Below are positions 41,278 through 50,408 of a stretch of 64,000 bases of DNA, in pieces. Where the stretch lies: assembly GCA_934454125.1 (NCBI GenBank), contig CAKSFA010000006.1:1-64000 (forward strand), given 5' to 3'. The notes beneath the pieces were generated by a model. The model saw nothing but the letters and a program-made list of their open reading frames with translations. It did not search any database and was not told the origin of the DNA. The position numbers and the translations under genes are program-made. The first letter of the stretch is position 1. Each line of letters opens with the position of its first letter. This DNA is from an uncultured Eubacteriales bacterium. Lineage in GTDB: Bacteria > Bacillota > Clostridia > Oscillospirales > Acutalibacteraceae.

Positions 41278-43329
41278 TTAGTGCAGTCCGCAATCGCCAA
41301 ATGCAGCAAACAGCTGTGCCACCTGCGCCCGCAGAGCCCGGTGCTCCGGCAAACTCAGCGCCGGGTCAGCAGCTAGCAGTGTTTTGGCTGCTTTTTGCGC
41401 CTGTAACAGCACTTCCATGTCCTGTGCCATGTCGGCAATTTTCAGGTCTGGCAGACCATGCTGCTTTTCTCCGAAAAAATCACCCGGTCCGCGCAACCGC
41501 AAATCTTCATCCGCCACACGAAAGCCGTCCGCCGTGCTGCAAAGCACTTTCAGGCGTGCCACCGCTTCCTCATTCTGCGCGTCCGAGACTAAAATACACG
41601 TCGATTTCTGCTGTCCACGTCCTACGCGTCCGCGCAACTGATGCAGCTGCGAAAGACCATACCGTTCCGCATTCTCGATCAAAATCACTACAGCATTGGG
41701 CACATCCACACCAACCTCCACCACCGTGGTCGAAACCAGCACGTCGATCTCTCCGGCAGCAAACGCCTGCATCACCGCGTCCTTTTCTTTGGGCTTCATC
41801 TTGCCATGCAAAATACCGATCTGCTTGTCAGCCAAACTCTCCTGCTGCAAGTTTGCGGCATACTGCGTCACGCTCGCCATATCGCTTGCACCTTCTTCCA
41901 CCAGCGGGCAGATGATATATGCCTGCAAACCCTGATCCAAATGCTTACGCAAATATTGCAGCGCCCGTGCCCGCTTGCGGCTGCTGATGGCATACGTCTC
42001 CACCGGTTGTCTGCCCGGCGGCAGCTCGTCCAGCACAGAAAGCTCCAAATCGCCGTAGATCATCAGCGCCAAGGTGCGCGGTATCGGCGTGGCAGACATC
42101 ACCAGCATATGTGGTCGCTCGCCCTTTTCCGCCAGTGTGCTGCGTTGCGCAACACCAAAGCGATGCTGCTCATCGGTGATCACCAGCCCCAGCTTTGCAA
42201 ATTCCACGTTTTCTCCCAGCAGTGCATGCGTGCCAATCACCAGTTGTATCGCGCCGCTTTTCAAATCCTTGAGCAGCGCCCGTTTTCTGGCAGGCGTCAC
42301 CGCACCAGTTAGCAATCCTACGGCAATGCCGGAGCTTGCCAGCATCTTGCTCAGCGAGGCATAATGCTGCTGCGCCAAAATTTCCGTCGGTGCCATAAAT
42401 GCAGCCTGCACGTCGTTTTTCACAGCGGCATAGCACAGTGCCGCAGCCACCGCGGTTTTACCGCTTCCCACGTCACCCTGCACCAGCCGACTCATCGGAC
42501 TGCGATCCTTTGTGTTTGCCATGTCCGCCATCGCCTGTGCAACAGCGCGTTTCTGTGCCGCAGTGGGGGAGAAGGGCAGCAATTTCCAAAACTCCTCGGT
42601 ATGGTCAACAAACGGCGGCAAAGTCGTTGCCTGTTTTTTGCGACGTTTGAGCTGCCACAGTCCCAACTGCAAGGTGAACAACTCTTCAAACACCAGCCGC
42701 TTTTTTGCAATCTGCATGGCCTCCATCTCATCGGGAAAGTGAATCTGCTCCAAAGCATACCGCAGTTCACACAGTCCATATTCCATCCGCAGATCATACG
42801 GCAGCGGATCGTTCAACTGTTGCGGCAGCAGTGTCAGTGCATGCCTTACAGCATTGCCGATCATGCGAGAAGAAAGCCCCTGCGTCTGCCGGTAGACAGG
42901 GCACACCGCCGGAGCAGTTGCCGCCGAATAAAATTCCGGAGCGCTCATCTCTTTGCGCAGCAGCGTGCCGGTCACCTTGCCATAAAACAGATATTCCCGC
43001 CCCTCCTGCAACAAAGAGGTAATATACGGGTTATTAAAAAATGTCAGATGCAAGTCGCTCTGTCCGTCTGTCGCGATTGTTTTATACAATGTCATTCCAT
43101 TGCGAATGCGCGTTTCCCGCGGCTTTTGCAGCACAGTTGCCCGCAGCGCGCACACCTGTTCCGTAGGAGCTAGCGCAATGGGGTAGGGGTTGCTCCAATC
43201 CTCATATGCCCGCGGGTAATAACGCAGCAAAGCGCCAACGCTGAACAGGCCAAGCCGTTGAAACAGCTTCGCCCGTTTTTCGCCGACGCCCTGTAACGTT
43301 TGAATCTCTCGTTCAAATAAAGAAGCCAT
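41278..43329 (-). CDS. recG: ATP-dependent DNA helicase RecG
   Basis: Remodels stalled replication forks and recombination intermediates. The 683-residue protein has the N-terminal wedge/OB region (LQGVGEKRAKLFQRLGLFSV, then FFNNPY), Walker A GDVGSGKTAVA (about 287-297), the DExH-type box ITDEQHRFGV, and helicase motifs MSATPIPRTLAL, TTVVEVGVDVPNA and QLRGRVGRGQ. It starts two bases after fakA stops with no clear ribosome binding site, so coupled translation is likely. Confidence 0.95.
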   Translation of the reverse strand: MASLFEREIQTLQGVGEKRAKLFQRLGLFSVGALLRYYPRAYEDWSNPYPIALAPTEQVCALRATVLQKPRETRIRNGMTLYKTIATDGQSDLHLTFFNNPYITSLLQEGREYLFYGKVTGTLLRKEMSAPEFYSAATAPAVCPVYRQTQGLSSRMIGNAVRHALTLLPQQLNDPLPYDLRMEYGLCELRYALEQIHFPDEMEAMQIAKKRLVFEELFTLQLGLWQLKRRKKQATTLPPFVDHTEEFWKLLPFSPTAAQKRAVAQAMADMANTKDRSPMSRLVQGDVGSGKTAVAAALCYAAVKNDVQAAFMAPTEILAQQHYASLSKMLASSGIAVGLLTGAVTPARKRALLKDLKSGAIQLVIGTHALLGENVEFAKLGLVITDEQHRFGVAQRSTLAEKGERPHMLVMSATPIPRTLALMIYGDLELSVLDELPPGRQPVETYAISSRKRARALQYLRKHLDQGLQAYIICPLVEEGASDMASVTQYAANLQQESLADKQIGILHGKMKPKEKDAVMQAFAAGEIDVLVSTTVVEVGVDVPNAVVILIENAERYGLSQLHQLRGRVGRGQQKSTCILVSDAQNEEAVARLKVLCSTADGFRVADEDLRLRGPGDFFGEKQHGLPDLKIADMAQDMEVLLQAQKAAKTLLAADPALSLPEHRALRAQVAQLFAAFGDCGLH

Positions 43330-43331
43330 CG

Positions 43332-45002
43332 TTATTCAATCGAAAGCATAAAGTAATAGATTGGCTGACCGCCGTTGACTAGCGTCACCTCAATCTCACT
43401 GCCAACCTTTGCCTTAATGCGGTGAAATGCGTCCTCCGCCTGTGCCTGCGTAATGTCCTCCCCATAAATCACTGTAATAAACGAAGTTCCGCGCTTTGCC
43501 ATCGCCTTTGCCAGGCGTGCAACCGCGTGCACCGGGTCTTTGTCAATGATTTCCAGCTTACCGTTCTCCAGCCCTAAAATGTCGCCTTCTTTCATTTTGT
43601 GCCCGCCAAATTCCGAGTCTCTGGCTGCAAACGTTACCAAACCGGTGCCCACCGTGCTGGCAGCATGCATCATCACAGCGCTGCTGATTTCCGGCGTGCT
43701 GCCGCTTTCATACGCCAGCAAAGCAGAAAGCCCCTGCGGCACGGTGCGTGTCGGCAAAACCACCACGCGCCGGTCGGTCACCAGCGGCACAGCCTGTTCC
43801 GCCGCCAGAATAATATTTTTATTGTTTGGCAGCACAAACACGGTTTTTGCCGGTGTTGCCAGCACGGCCTGCGCAATGTCCTGGGTGCTGGGGTTCATCG
43901 TCTGTCCGCCGCTCACCACCTGTGCACAACCCAGGTCATAAAACAACGTCTGTAATCCGTCACCGGCAGCCACAGCCACAAAACCAACCTCTTCAGTCGG
44001 TTCCTGGGGTGCAGCGCTTTGCTCGCTCTGCGCAGCCGCCTGAGCCTTCGCAGCATTTTCTGCGGCCAACCGGTGCTGTTCCTTCATATTTTCAATTTTC
44101 ACCGTCAAAAGCTGTCCGTGCGTTAGCGCTTCCTGCAATGCAGTTCCGGGGTTTTCCGTGTGCACATGCACCTTGATGATCTCCTCATCGTCCACCACCA
44201 CAACGCAGTCGCCAATCCCTTCCAAAAAGCTCCGCAGTTCCTGCGGTGTTTTGGTGCACTCCGGCATTCTTCCTACGATGAATTCCGTACAATACGTAAA
44301 CGTGATCTCGCCGTCAAATTCCGCAGCTGCACTGCGAAAAAAGTCGTCCTGTTCTATGCGGTCCTGCACCACCGGCGCTCGATCCGCGATTAATACATTG
44401 TCCTTTATCACAGACAGCATTCCCTCCAAAATCAAGCACAACCCCTTGCCGCCGGCATCTACTACGCCGGCTTTTTTCAGCACGGGCAACAGATCCGGTG
44501 TTGTCTCCAGCGCGTCCTGTGCTCCTTTGCACACGGCATCCCACACATAAACCGGGTCGTCCTCAATCACCGATGCCGCTCTGCCTTTTTCGCCGGCAAT
44601 GCGCGCCACGGTCAAAATAGTGCCTTCTGTCGGCTTCATCACCGCTTGATAGGCTTCCTGCACGCCAACGCCAAATGCATTGGCCAGCTCCACTCCGCCA
44701 ACCGTTGCACACCGCGCAATCTCCCGGGCAAAACCGCGAAACAGCAGCGATAAAATCACGCCGGAGTTTCCTCTTGCGCCGCGCAGCATCGCCGTAGCCG
44801 CCGTTTTGGAAACATCGCCGGCATGTGCGCTGCTCTGTTCGGTCAGGGCACTGGCTGCTGCCGTCATAGTCATCGACATATTCGTGCCTGTGTCTCCGTC
44901 CGGCACCGGAAAAATATTCAAATCATTCACCGTGTTTTTATACATGGCAATGTGATTCGCGCCTGAGATCAGTGCGTTTTTCAGGGTCAATCCATCAATC
45001 AT
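43332..45002 (-). CDS. fakA: DAK2/DegV-domain fatty acid kinase subunit (FakA/YloV)
   Basis: FakA phosphorylates fatty acids delivered by FakB proteins. The 556-residue protein has an N-terminal Dak2-type kinase domain (NIFPVPDGDTGTNMSMTM, about 29-46; GARGNSGVILSLLFRGFA), a central segment ending in a Lys/Ala/Gln-rich linker (about 310-335), and a C-terminal DegV-like domain. ATG at 45002 follows AAGGAG by eight bases; a GTG nine bases earlier overlaps the site. No fakB gene is in the window. It is followed by recG, an order common in Firmicutes. Confidence 0.93.
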   Translation of the reverse strand: MIDGLTLKNALISGANHIAMYKNTVNDLNIFPVPDGDTGTNMSMTMTAAASALTEQSSAHAGDVSKTAATAMLRGARGNSGVILSLLFRGFAREIARCATVGGVELANAFGVGVQEAYQAVMKPTEGTILTVARIAGEKGRAASVIEDDPVYVWDAVCKGAQDALETTPDLLPVLKKAGVVDAGGKGLCLILEGMLSVIKDNVLIADRAPVVQDRIEQDDFFRSAAAEFDGEITFTYCTEFIVGRMPECTKTPQELRSFLEGIGDCVVVVDDEEIIKVHVHTENPGTALQEALTHGQLLTVKIENMKEQHRLAAENAAKAQAAAQSEQSAAPQEPTEEVGFVAVAAGDGLQTLFYDLGCAQVVSGGQTMNPSTQDIAQAVLATPAKTVFVLPNNKNIILAAEQAVPLVTDRRVVVLPTRTVPQGLSALLAYESGSTPEISSAVMMHAASTVGTGLVTFAARDSEFGGHKMKEGDILGLENGKLEIIDKDPVHAVARLAKAMAKRGTSFITVIYGEDITQAQAEDAFHRIKAKVGSEIEVTLVNGGQPIYYFMLSIE

Positions 45003-45056
45003 TGTATGCACTCCTTACTGTCAAGCCCTGCAATCCATGGTAGATTTATCATTCTT

Positions 45057-45085
45057 ATTATATCATATTCTGCACATTTGTTCAA
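45057..45085 (-). promoter_or_regulatory. Promoter of fakA-recG
   Basis: Minus strand TTGAAC (45080-45085), 17 bp, TATAAT (45057-45062), overlapping the last bases of ymdB. Confidence 0.78.
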
Positions 45086-45864
45086 CGCAAATCCTCCTGC
45101 ACAATATGAATTGGCGTTACCGCAGTCGTTTTCCCGTTTTTCTCGTCGATTTCAAACACAACGCCGTCCAAATGACATGCACCAGATGCCAAATCGAAGC
45201 GCACCGGCAATTTTCCCCGCATGCGTTTGATTACCAGCTCCGGCTTTACGCCCAGCACAGAGCGGCACGGACCCACCATGCCAACATCCGTCAAAAATCC
45301 CGTTCCCTGCGGCAAGATCTGTGCATCGGCAGTCTGCACGTGTGTGTGTGTGCCAAAAATAGCCGAGACTTTCCCGTCAAACGCATACGCAAACCCGCCC
45401 TTTTCGCCGGTTGCCTCCGCGTGCAAATCCACAATCACAATCTTCGGCAACCGCTGCTGCAAAATCCGCTCCATCGTAACAAACGGGCAGGCCAGTGGTT
45501 CCATATACACCACGCCCATCACATTGACCACCGCTACCTGCAACCGACCCTTGTCCACCATGCAAACACCCTTTCCCGGCGTGCCGGCAGGGTAGTTGGC
45601 CGGGCGCAGCAGTCCCTCCGCCTCGTCAAACAGCGGGTAAACCTCTCTGCGTCGAAATGCGTGGTTCCCCGTTGTAATCACGTCCACACCGCTGGTAAAC
45701 AAATGCTCTGCCGCAGCCGGTGTAATCCCATTTCCGTCCGCAGCATTTTCGCCGTTTGCAATCACCAAATCAATGCCATATTCCTGTTTCAAAGCCGGCA
45801 GGCGCGCGCGTAAAAATTTGCAGCCAATGCTGCCTACAACGTCACCAATCGCAAGCACCTTCAT
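45082..45864 (-). CDS. ymdB: YmdB-family metallophosphoesterase
   Basis: A 260-residue dinuclear-metal phosphodiesterase (TIGR00282 type), active on 2',3'-cyclic nucleotides in Bacillus and linked to RNase Y function and biofilm decisions. Metal sites: MKVLAIGDVVGSIG (about 1-14), IANGENAADGNGIT (Asn/Glu), TTGNHAFRR, VDLHAEATGEK and FGTHTHVQTAD. The start follows CGGAGG. It lies directly downstream of rny, as in Bacillus. Confidence 0.95.
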   Translation of the reverse strand: MKVLAIGDVVGSIGCKFLRARLPALKQEYGIDLVIANGENAADGNGITPAAAEHLFTSGVDVITTGNHAFRRREVYPLFDEAEGLLRPANYPAGTPGKGVCMVDKGRLQVAVVNVMGVVYMEPLACPFVTMERILQQRLPKIVIVDLHAEATGEKGGFAYAFDGKVSAIFGTHTHVQTADAQILPQGTGFLTDVGMVGPCRSVLGVKPELVIKRMRGKLPVRFDLASGACHLDGVVFEIDEKNGKTTAVTPIHIVQEDLR

Positions 45865-45897
45865 AAAGCAACCTCCGCTTTTCAAATTTCGCACTTC

Positions 45898-45903
45898 ATT
45901 ATA
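45898..45903 (-). promoter_or_regulatory. Probable -10 of the ymdB promoter
   Basis: TATAAT (minus strand) 34 bp before the ymdB start; the -35 (TTTCTT at 17 bp) is poor. Confidence 0.5.
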
Positions 45904-45962
45904 TCACAGTTCCCCTGTCGAAAGAAATGACTAAAACCACAAGTTCACAAAAAGCTTACAAT

Positions 45963-46082
45963 TAAAAAAGCGAAGCCCACAAACTGCGAGCTCCGCTATT
46001 TCGTTATCTTGCATATTCGACCGCGCGACTTTCGCGCACCATGTTGACTTTAATTTGCCCCGGGTATTGCAAATCATCCTCA
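45963..46082. repeat. Direct repeat copy 1: duplicated 3' end of rny with terminator
   Basis: This 120-bp block is identical to 46117-46236 apart from one base (C for T in the CCCCGGG segment). It holds the last ~26 codons of rny, the stop codon (here at 46004-46006) and the terminator hairpin, but is cut off from the rest of the gene. Offset between copies is 154 bp, which is not a multiple of three. Confidence 0.95.
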
Positions 46083-46116
46083 CTTGTTATCCAACACAGC
46101 CAACCACAGTTTCCAA

Positions 46117-46157
46117 TAAAAAAGCGAAGCCCACAAACTGCGAGCTCCGCTATTTCG
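46117..46157 (-). terminator. Terminator of rny (also present in copy 1 at 45963-46003)
   Basis: Minus strand AGCG-G-AGC and GCT-T-CGCT pair across a GC-rich loop and are followed by TTTTTTA. The duplication gives two identical terminators in tandem. Confidence 0.75.
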
Positions 46158-46236
46158 TTATCTTGCATATTCGACCGCGCGACTTTCGCGCACCATGTTG
46201 ACTTTAATTTGTCCCGGGTATTGCAAATCATCCTCA
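46117..46236. repeat. Direct repeat copy 2: functional 3' end of rny with terminator
   Basis: The partner of 45963-46082. Here the coding part is in frame with rny. The spacer between copies (46083-46116, 34 bp) contains GTTGGCTGTGTTGGATAAC on the minus strand and no gene. Confidence 0.95.
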
Positions 46237-47723
46237 ATTTTCCGACAAATATCTCTGGCCAGCAATACCATCTGGTCATCGTTCACCAGTTCCGGTTTCA
46301 CCATGATGCGCACCTCACGTCCGGCCTGAATCGCAAAGCACCGTTCCACGCCGGCAAATGAAGAGGCGACCTCTTCCAACTTCTCCAGACGTTTGATGTA
46401 ATTTTCCAAATTCTCACGCCGCGCCCCCGGCCGTGCAGCCGAAATGGCGTCTGCTGCCTGTACAATGCACGCCAGCAGACTCTGCGGCTCTATGTCTCCG
46501 TGGTGCGATTGAATTGCATCGATTACCACTTCATGTTCTTTATACTTCCGAGCCACCTCAAGGCCAATCTCCACATGCGAGCCCTCCACCTCATGGTCCA
46601 GCGCCTTCCCGATGTCATGCAGCAAACCGGCGCGACGTGCCAGCACAGGGTCCAGCCCCAATTCCGAGGCCATCAGGCCCGACAAAAACGCAACCTCCAG
46701 CGAATGATTGAGCACATTCTGGCCATAGCTGGTACGGTAATGCATTCGGCCCAGCAGCTTCACGATTTCCGGGTGCACGCCGTTCACTCCAGCCTCCAGC
46801 ACCGCGCGTTCGCCTTCCTGCTTGATGGTCGCATCCACTTCCTTGCGGGCTTTTTCGATCATTTCTTCAATGCGCGTCGGGTGAATTCTGCCGTCTGCGA
46901 TCAGCTTCTCCAGTGCCAGCCGGGCAATTTCACGCCGCACCGGCTCAAATGCCGAAACCGTGATCGTCTCCGGTGTATCATCAATAATCAGATCCACACC
47001 CGTCATCGTTTCAATGGCGCGAATATTACGTCCCTCACGCCCGATAATGCGTCCCTTCATCTCGTCATTGGGCAGCTGTACCACCGAGATTGTCGCTTCC
47101 GACACCTGGTCTGCAGCGCACCGCTGAATCGCAATCGTGATGATTTCCCGCGCCAAACTCTCCGCGTCCTCTTTGGTCTGCCGTTCAAACTCCCGCACTC
47201 TGGTCGCTTTTTCGTGCACCAGTTCACTCTCCAGATTGTTCAGCAGTAGTTCTTTGGCCTGCTCCATGCTCAGTCCAGAGATCCGCTCCAGCGCCTCAAA
47301 CTGGCTGGCCTTGATGCCTTCTGCCTCATCCAGTGCCTGCTGTGCCTGCTGCTTTTTCTGCTGCACGGCCTCTTCCTTTTTCTCAAGGCTTTCCAGTTTC
47401 TTGTCCAGTGTCTCTTCTTTCTGTTGCAGGCGTCGCTCCTGCCGCTGCACTTCCTTGCGCCGTTCGCCCAACTCTTTTTCCGATTCATCGCGCAGCCGGT
47501 GCAGCTCCTCTTTGCCTTCCAGCAAAACTTCCTTCTTCTTTGCCTCCGCCGCGCGCACGGCCTCGTGCATCATGCGTTTGGCTTCTTCTTCCGCAGAGCC
47601 AATGGCGTTTTCCGCAGTCTTCTTTCTGTGTGCGCTTCCGGCCAAAAACGCAGCAAATGCCGCGCCGGCAGCTACCACAACGCCAACCGCCGCGCAGATT
47701 AAAATAATTCCAACCGTTCCCAC
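46158..47723 (-). CDS. rny: Ribonuclease Y
   Basis: A membrane-anchored endonuclease that starts mRNA decay in Firmicutes. The 521-residue protein has an N-terminal helix (about 4-27), a long charged coiled coil (about 30-180, rich in Glu/Lys/Gln/Arg), a KH domain with IGREGRNIRAIE (about 228-239), and an HD domain with LLHDIGKALDHEVEGSH. GTG start follows AAGGAGG by 13 bases. The final 26 codons and terminator are repeated downstream. Confidence 0.95.
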   Translation of the reverse strand: MGTVGIILICAAVGVVVAAGAAFAAFLAGSAHRKKTAENAIGSAEEEAKRMMHEAVRAAEAKKKEVLLEGKEELHRLRDESEKELGERRKEVQRQERRLQQKEETLDKKLESLEKKEEAVQQKKQQAQQALDEAEGIKASQFEALERISGLSMEQAKELLLNNLESELVHEKATRVREFERQTKEDAESLAREIITIAIQRCAADQVSEATISVVQLPNDEMKGRIIGREGRNIRAIETMTGVDLIIDDTPETITVSAFEPVRREIARLALEKLIADGRIHPTRIEEMIEKARKEVDATIKQEGERAVLEAGVNGVHPEIVKLLGRMHYRTSYGQNVLNHSLEVAFLSGLMASELGLDPVLARRAGLLHDIGKALDHEVEGSHVEIGLEVARKYKEHEVVIDAIQSHHGDIEPQSLLACIVQAADAISAARPGARRENLENYIKRLEKLEEVASSFAGVERCFAIQAGREVRIMVKPELVNDDQMVLLARDICRKIEDDLQYPGQIKVNMVRESRAVEYAR

Positions 47724-47775
47724 AGTTCTGAAGACACCTCCTTTTTCCTTTTCTCTCTAGAATCTGTTTCGATCT

Positions 47776-47804
47776 TTATTTTGAATATAACAATATCTTG
47801 TCAA
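47776..47804 (-). promoter_or_regulatory. Possible promoter of rny
   Basis: Minus strand TTGACA (47799-47804), 17 bp, AAATAA (47776-47781). The -10 is poor, so this is tentative. Confidence 0.45.
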
Positions 47805-47893
47805 TGGATTGTTTACATTCACTTTATATTGTATTACGATTGGTAGCGTCCTGTCAAGCAGAATTCCCCGGTTCCATCCCGGCTGCAAAACGC

Positions 47894-47922
47894 TTGACTT
47901 TTCGTTTCAGCAGTGCTACCAT
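47894..47922 (+). promoter_or_regulatory. Promoter of the thrS T-box leader
   Basis: TTGACT (47894-47899), 17 bp, TACCAT (47917-47922). Confidence 0.7.
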
Positions 47923-47929
47923 AAAAGAA

Positions 47930-48200
47930 AGCTAAAAACAAAAAGCAATGAAAAGAATGCCCCGTCCTGTTTGCCGCAACAGAGAGCAAACGTCTCAGGC
48001 TGCAAGCGTTTGCAGCGGCTTTGGCCGGTCGCCACCATCTTTGAGCTGCTACCGAGTGCTTTTTGCAAAAAAAGCAGTAAGGCATGCCGGCCGGGCGCCG
48101 TTACACGTCTGCAACAAGGGCAAAGCACGTTTTTGCCAAATCTGGGTGGAACCACGGGTATAGCCCGTCCCTGTGTCACAGGGGCGGCTTTTTGTTTTTA
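47930..48200 (+). promoter_or_regulatory. T-box leader of thrS
   Basis: The leader has the AGAGAGC block of Stem I (about 47985), a candidate threonine specifier ACC at 48051-48053, and the T-box sequence TGGGTGGAACCACGG (48143-48157), which pairs with the CCA end of uncharged tRNA. A terminator hairpin follows. Low charged tRNA-Thr should allow read-through into thrS. Stem I boundaries were not folded computationally; the specifier is assigned by position relative to GAG..GAG blocks. Confidence 0.92.
48161..48195 (+). terminator. T-box terminator
   Basis: CCCTGTG-T-CACAGGG extended by outer AGCC..CG and CG..GGCT pairs, followed by TTTTTGTTTTT. Confidence 0.85.
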
Positions 48201-48226
48201 CAATTATTTCGAGAGGAGTTTTCATC

Positions 48227-50173
48227 ATGAGCATCACCGTCAATCTCAAAGGCGATTCCAAACAATTCGAATCGGGCACCACTGTTGCACAGGTCGCCCA
48301 GTCCATCGGCGCCGGGCTGTTCAAGGCAGCCTGTGCCGGCAAAGTCAACGGCCAAATGGTCGATCTGCGCACCCCTCTAACGCAAGACTGCGACTTAGAG
48401 ATCCTCACCTTCGAGCAGCCGGAGGGCAAACATGCTTACCGCCACACGGCCGCTCACGTGCTGGCTCAGGCGGTCAAACGTCTCTTCCCGCAGGCACGTC
48501 TGGCCATTGGCCCGGCGGTTGAAAACGGGTTTTATTACGATATCGATCTGCCCCGTCCGCTCACGCAAGAGGAGCTTCCCAAAATCGAAGCAGAGATGAA
48601 AAAGATCATCAAAGAAAATCAGCCCATCGAGCGCTTCGAACTGCCTGCCGATCAGGCCATCGAGCTGATGCAGCAGCAAGACCAGCCCTACAAAGTCGAG
48701 CTGATTCAAGAGCACGCCGGCAAAGGTGAGCCGATCAGCTTCTACCGGCAGGGCGAATTTACCGACCTTTGTGCCGGTCCGCACCTGCTTTCCACGGGCA
48801 GTTTAAAGGCAGTGCGGCTCACCGCCGCCACGGCAGCCTACTGGCGCGGCGATTCCAAAAACAAAACGCTCCAGCGCATCTATGGCGTCGCCTTCCCGAA
48901 AACTTCAGAGCTGGAAGCCTACCTGGAGCAGCTGGAAGAAGCCAAAAAGCGCGACCACAACGTCATCGGCCGTCAGCTGGGCTATTTCACCACAGTCGAT
49001 TACATCGGCCAGGGTCTGCCAATTCTGCTGCCAAACGGCGCCAAGGTCATCCAGCAGCTGTCCCGCTTTGTCGAAGATGAAGAAGAACGCCGCGGCTACC
49101 TGCTGACCAAAACGCCGTTCCTGGCCAAAAGCGACCTGTACAAAATATCCGGCCACTGGCAGCATTATCGCGACGGCATGTTCGTTCTGGGTGACGAAAC
49201 AGAAGCCGATGGCAAAGAGGCCTTCGCACTGCGCCCAATGACCTGTCCGTTCCAGTTTCAGGTCTACCTGAACAAAAAGCGCAGCTACCGCGACCTGCCC
49301 ATGCGTCTCAACGAGACCTCCACGCTCTTCCGCAACGAGGCTTCCGGCGAAATGCACGGCCTGATCCGCGTGCGCCAGTTCACCATTTCCGAGGGGCACA
49401 TCGCCTGCCTGCCCGAGCAACTCGAGCAAGAGTTTTCCGATTGCGTCGATCTTGCCAACTATATGCTTGAAACACTGGGTCTGCACGAAGATGTCACGTA
49501 CCGCTTCTCCAAATGGGACGAAACCGACAAAGAAAAATACATCGGTTCCCCCGCACAGTGGGAGGAGGTGCAAAACCGCATGCGCACCATCCTCAACGAT
49601 CTGAACCTCACCTACACCGAAGCCGCGGGCGAAGCCGCCTTCTACGGTCCCAAGCTTGACATTCAGATCAAAAACGTGCACGGCAAAGAAGACACGCTCA
49701 TCACCATTCAAATCGACTTCCAACTGGCCGAGCGTTTCGGCATGACCTACGTCGACAAAGACGGCCAAACGCAGTATCCTTACGTCATCCACCGCACGTC
49801 GCTGGGCTGTTACGAGCGCACCCTGGCGCTGCTGCTCGAAAAATATGCCGGCGCCCTACCCACCTGGCTCATGCCGGAGCAGGTACGCATCCTGCCCATC
49901 AGCGACCGTTTCATTGCGCAAGCCGAGCAAATCCGGCAAACGCTGGCCGCTGCAGGTATCCGCGTCACCTGCGACGATCGCAGCGAAAAAATCGGCTACA
50001 AAATCCGCCAGGCACAGCTGGAGAAAATCCCCTACATGCTTGTCATTGGCGACAAAGAGGCAGAAAGCGGCACCGTTGCCGTCCGCAGCCGCAGTCAGGG
50101 CGATTTGGGCAGCATGACAACAGAAGAATTCCTCGGCAAACTGCTGCTTGAAATCGCCAACAAAACAAAATAA
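48227..50173 (+). CDS. thrS: Threonyl-tRNA synthetase
   Basis: Class II synthetase, 648 residues. Domains: TGS (about 1-62), the editing/second additional domain (HRTAAHVLAQAVKRLFP, LCAGPHLLSTG, about 66-230), the catalytic core with motif 2 NETSTLFRNEASGEMHGLIR and motif 3 TSLGCYERTLALLLE, and the anticodon-binding domain (about 545-648). The zinc ligands Cys/His/His are in the MTCPFQFQVY and later blocks. The start at 48227 follows GAGAGGAG. The region is GC-richer than its flanks, as for a highly expressed gene with biased codons. Confidence 0.97.
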   Translation: MSITVNLKGDSKQFESGTTVAQVAQSIGAGLFKAACAGKVNGQMVDLRTPLTQDCDLEILTFEQPEGKHAYRHTAAHVLAQAVKRLFPQARLAIGPAVENGFYYDIDLPRPLTQEELPKIEAEMKKIIKENQPIERFELPADQAIELMQQQDQPYKVELIQEHAGKGEPISFYRQGEFTDLCAGPHLLSTGSLKAVRLTAATAAYWRGDSKNKTLQRIYGVAFPKTSELEAYLEQLEEAKKRDHNVIGRQLGYFTTVDYIGQGLPILLPNGAKVIQQLSRFVEDEEERRGYLLTKTPFLAKSDLYKISGHWQHYRDGMFVLGDETEADGKEAFALRPMTCPFQFQVYLNKKRSYRDLPMRLNETSTLFRNEASGEMHGLIRVRQFTISEGHIACLPEQLEQEFSDCVDLANYMLETLGLHEDVTYRFSKWDETDKEKYIGSPAQWEEVQNRMRTILNDLNLTYTEAAGEAAFYGPKLDIQIKNVHGKEDTLITIQIDFQLAERFGMTYVDKDGQTQYPYVIHRTSLGCYERTLALLLEKYAGALPTWLMPEQVRILPISDRFIAQAEQIRQTLAAAGIRVTCDDRSEKIGYKIRQAQLEKIPYMLVIGDKEAESGTVAVRSRSQGDLGSMTTEEFLGKLLLEIANKTK

Positions 50174-50183
50174 ATTCTGTCTG

Positions 50184-50211
50184 AGCGGGCTCTGAGCAGC
50201 CTGCTTTTTTG
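50184..50211 (+). terminator. Terminator of thrS
   Basis: AGCGGGCT and AGCCTGCT (one G-T) around CTGAGC, followed by TTTTTT. Confidence 0.78.
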
Positions 50212-50336
50212 CGCCCGAATTCCAAACTATTTGATTGTAATTTTTCAACCCGTTTTTGTGCGCTTTGCCGATTGACGCATCGCAAAAAACGATGTCCTGT
50301 TCCATACTGCAAAGTCATGTAATTGTGAAAACCAGA

Positions 50337-50408
50337 TGTTGAAAACTACAAAAAATCGTGAAAAAACGCGGCTTCCATGTTGAAAACCATGTTGAAAACG
50401 TTGAAAAG
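50337..50408 (+). repeat. Cluster of TGTTGAAAAC motifs
   Basis: TGTTGAAAAC occurs at 50337, 50378 and 50390 with GTTGAAAAG at 50400; the middle two are part of a 12-bp direct repeat CATGTTGAAAAC. The complement GTTTTCAACA resembles a relaxed DnaA box (two changes from TTATCCACA). Confidence 0.6.

Noticed and set aside
46004..46279. 91-codon minus-strand frame ending in the rny C-terminal sequence
   Set aside because: It reads out of phase through the functional rny end and then in the right phase through the duplicated tail. It has no start signal; it is a by-product of the 154-bp offset.
48905..49792. Open frame (295 codons) antisense to thrS
   Set aside because: Caused by the biased codon use of thrS; the real gene is unambiguous.
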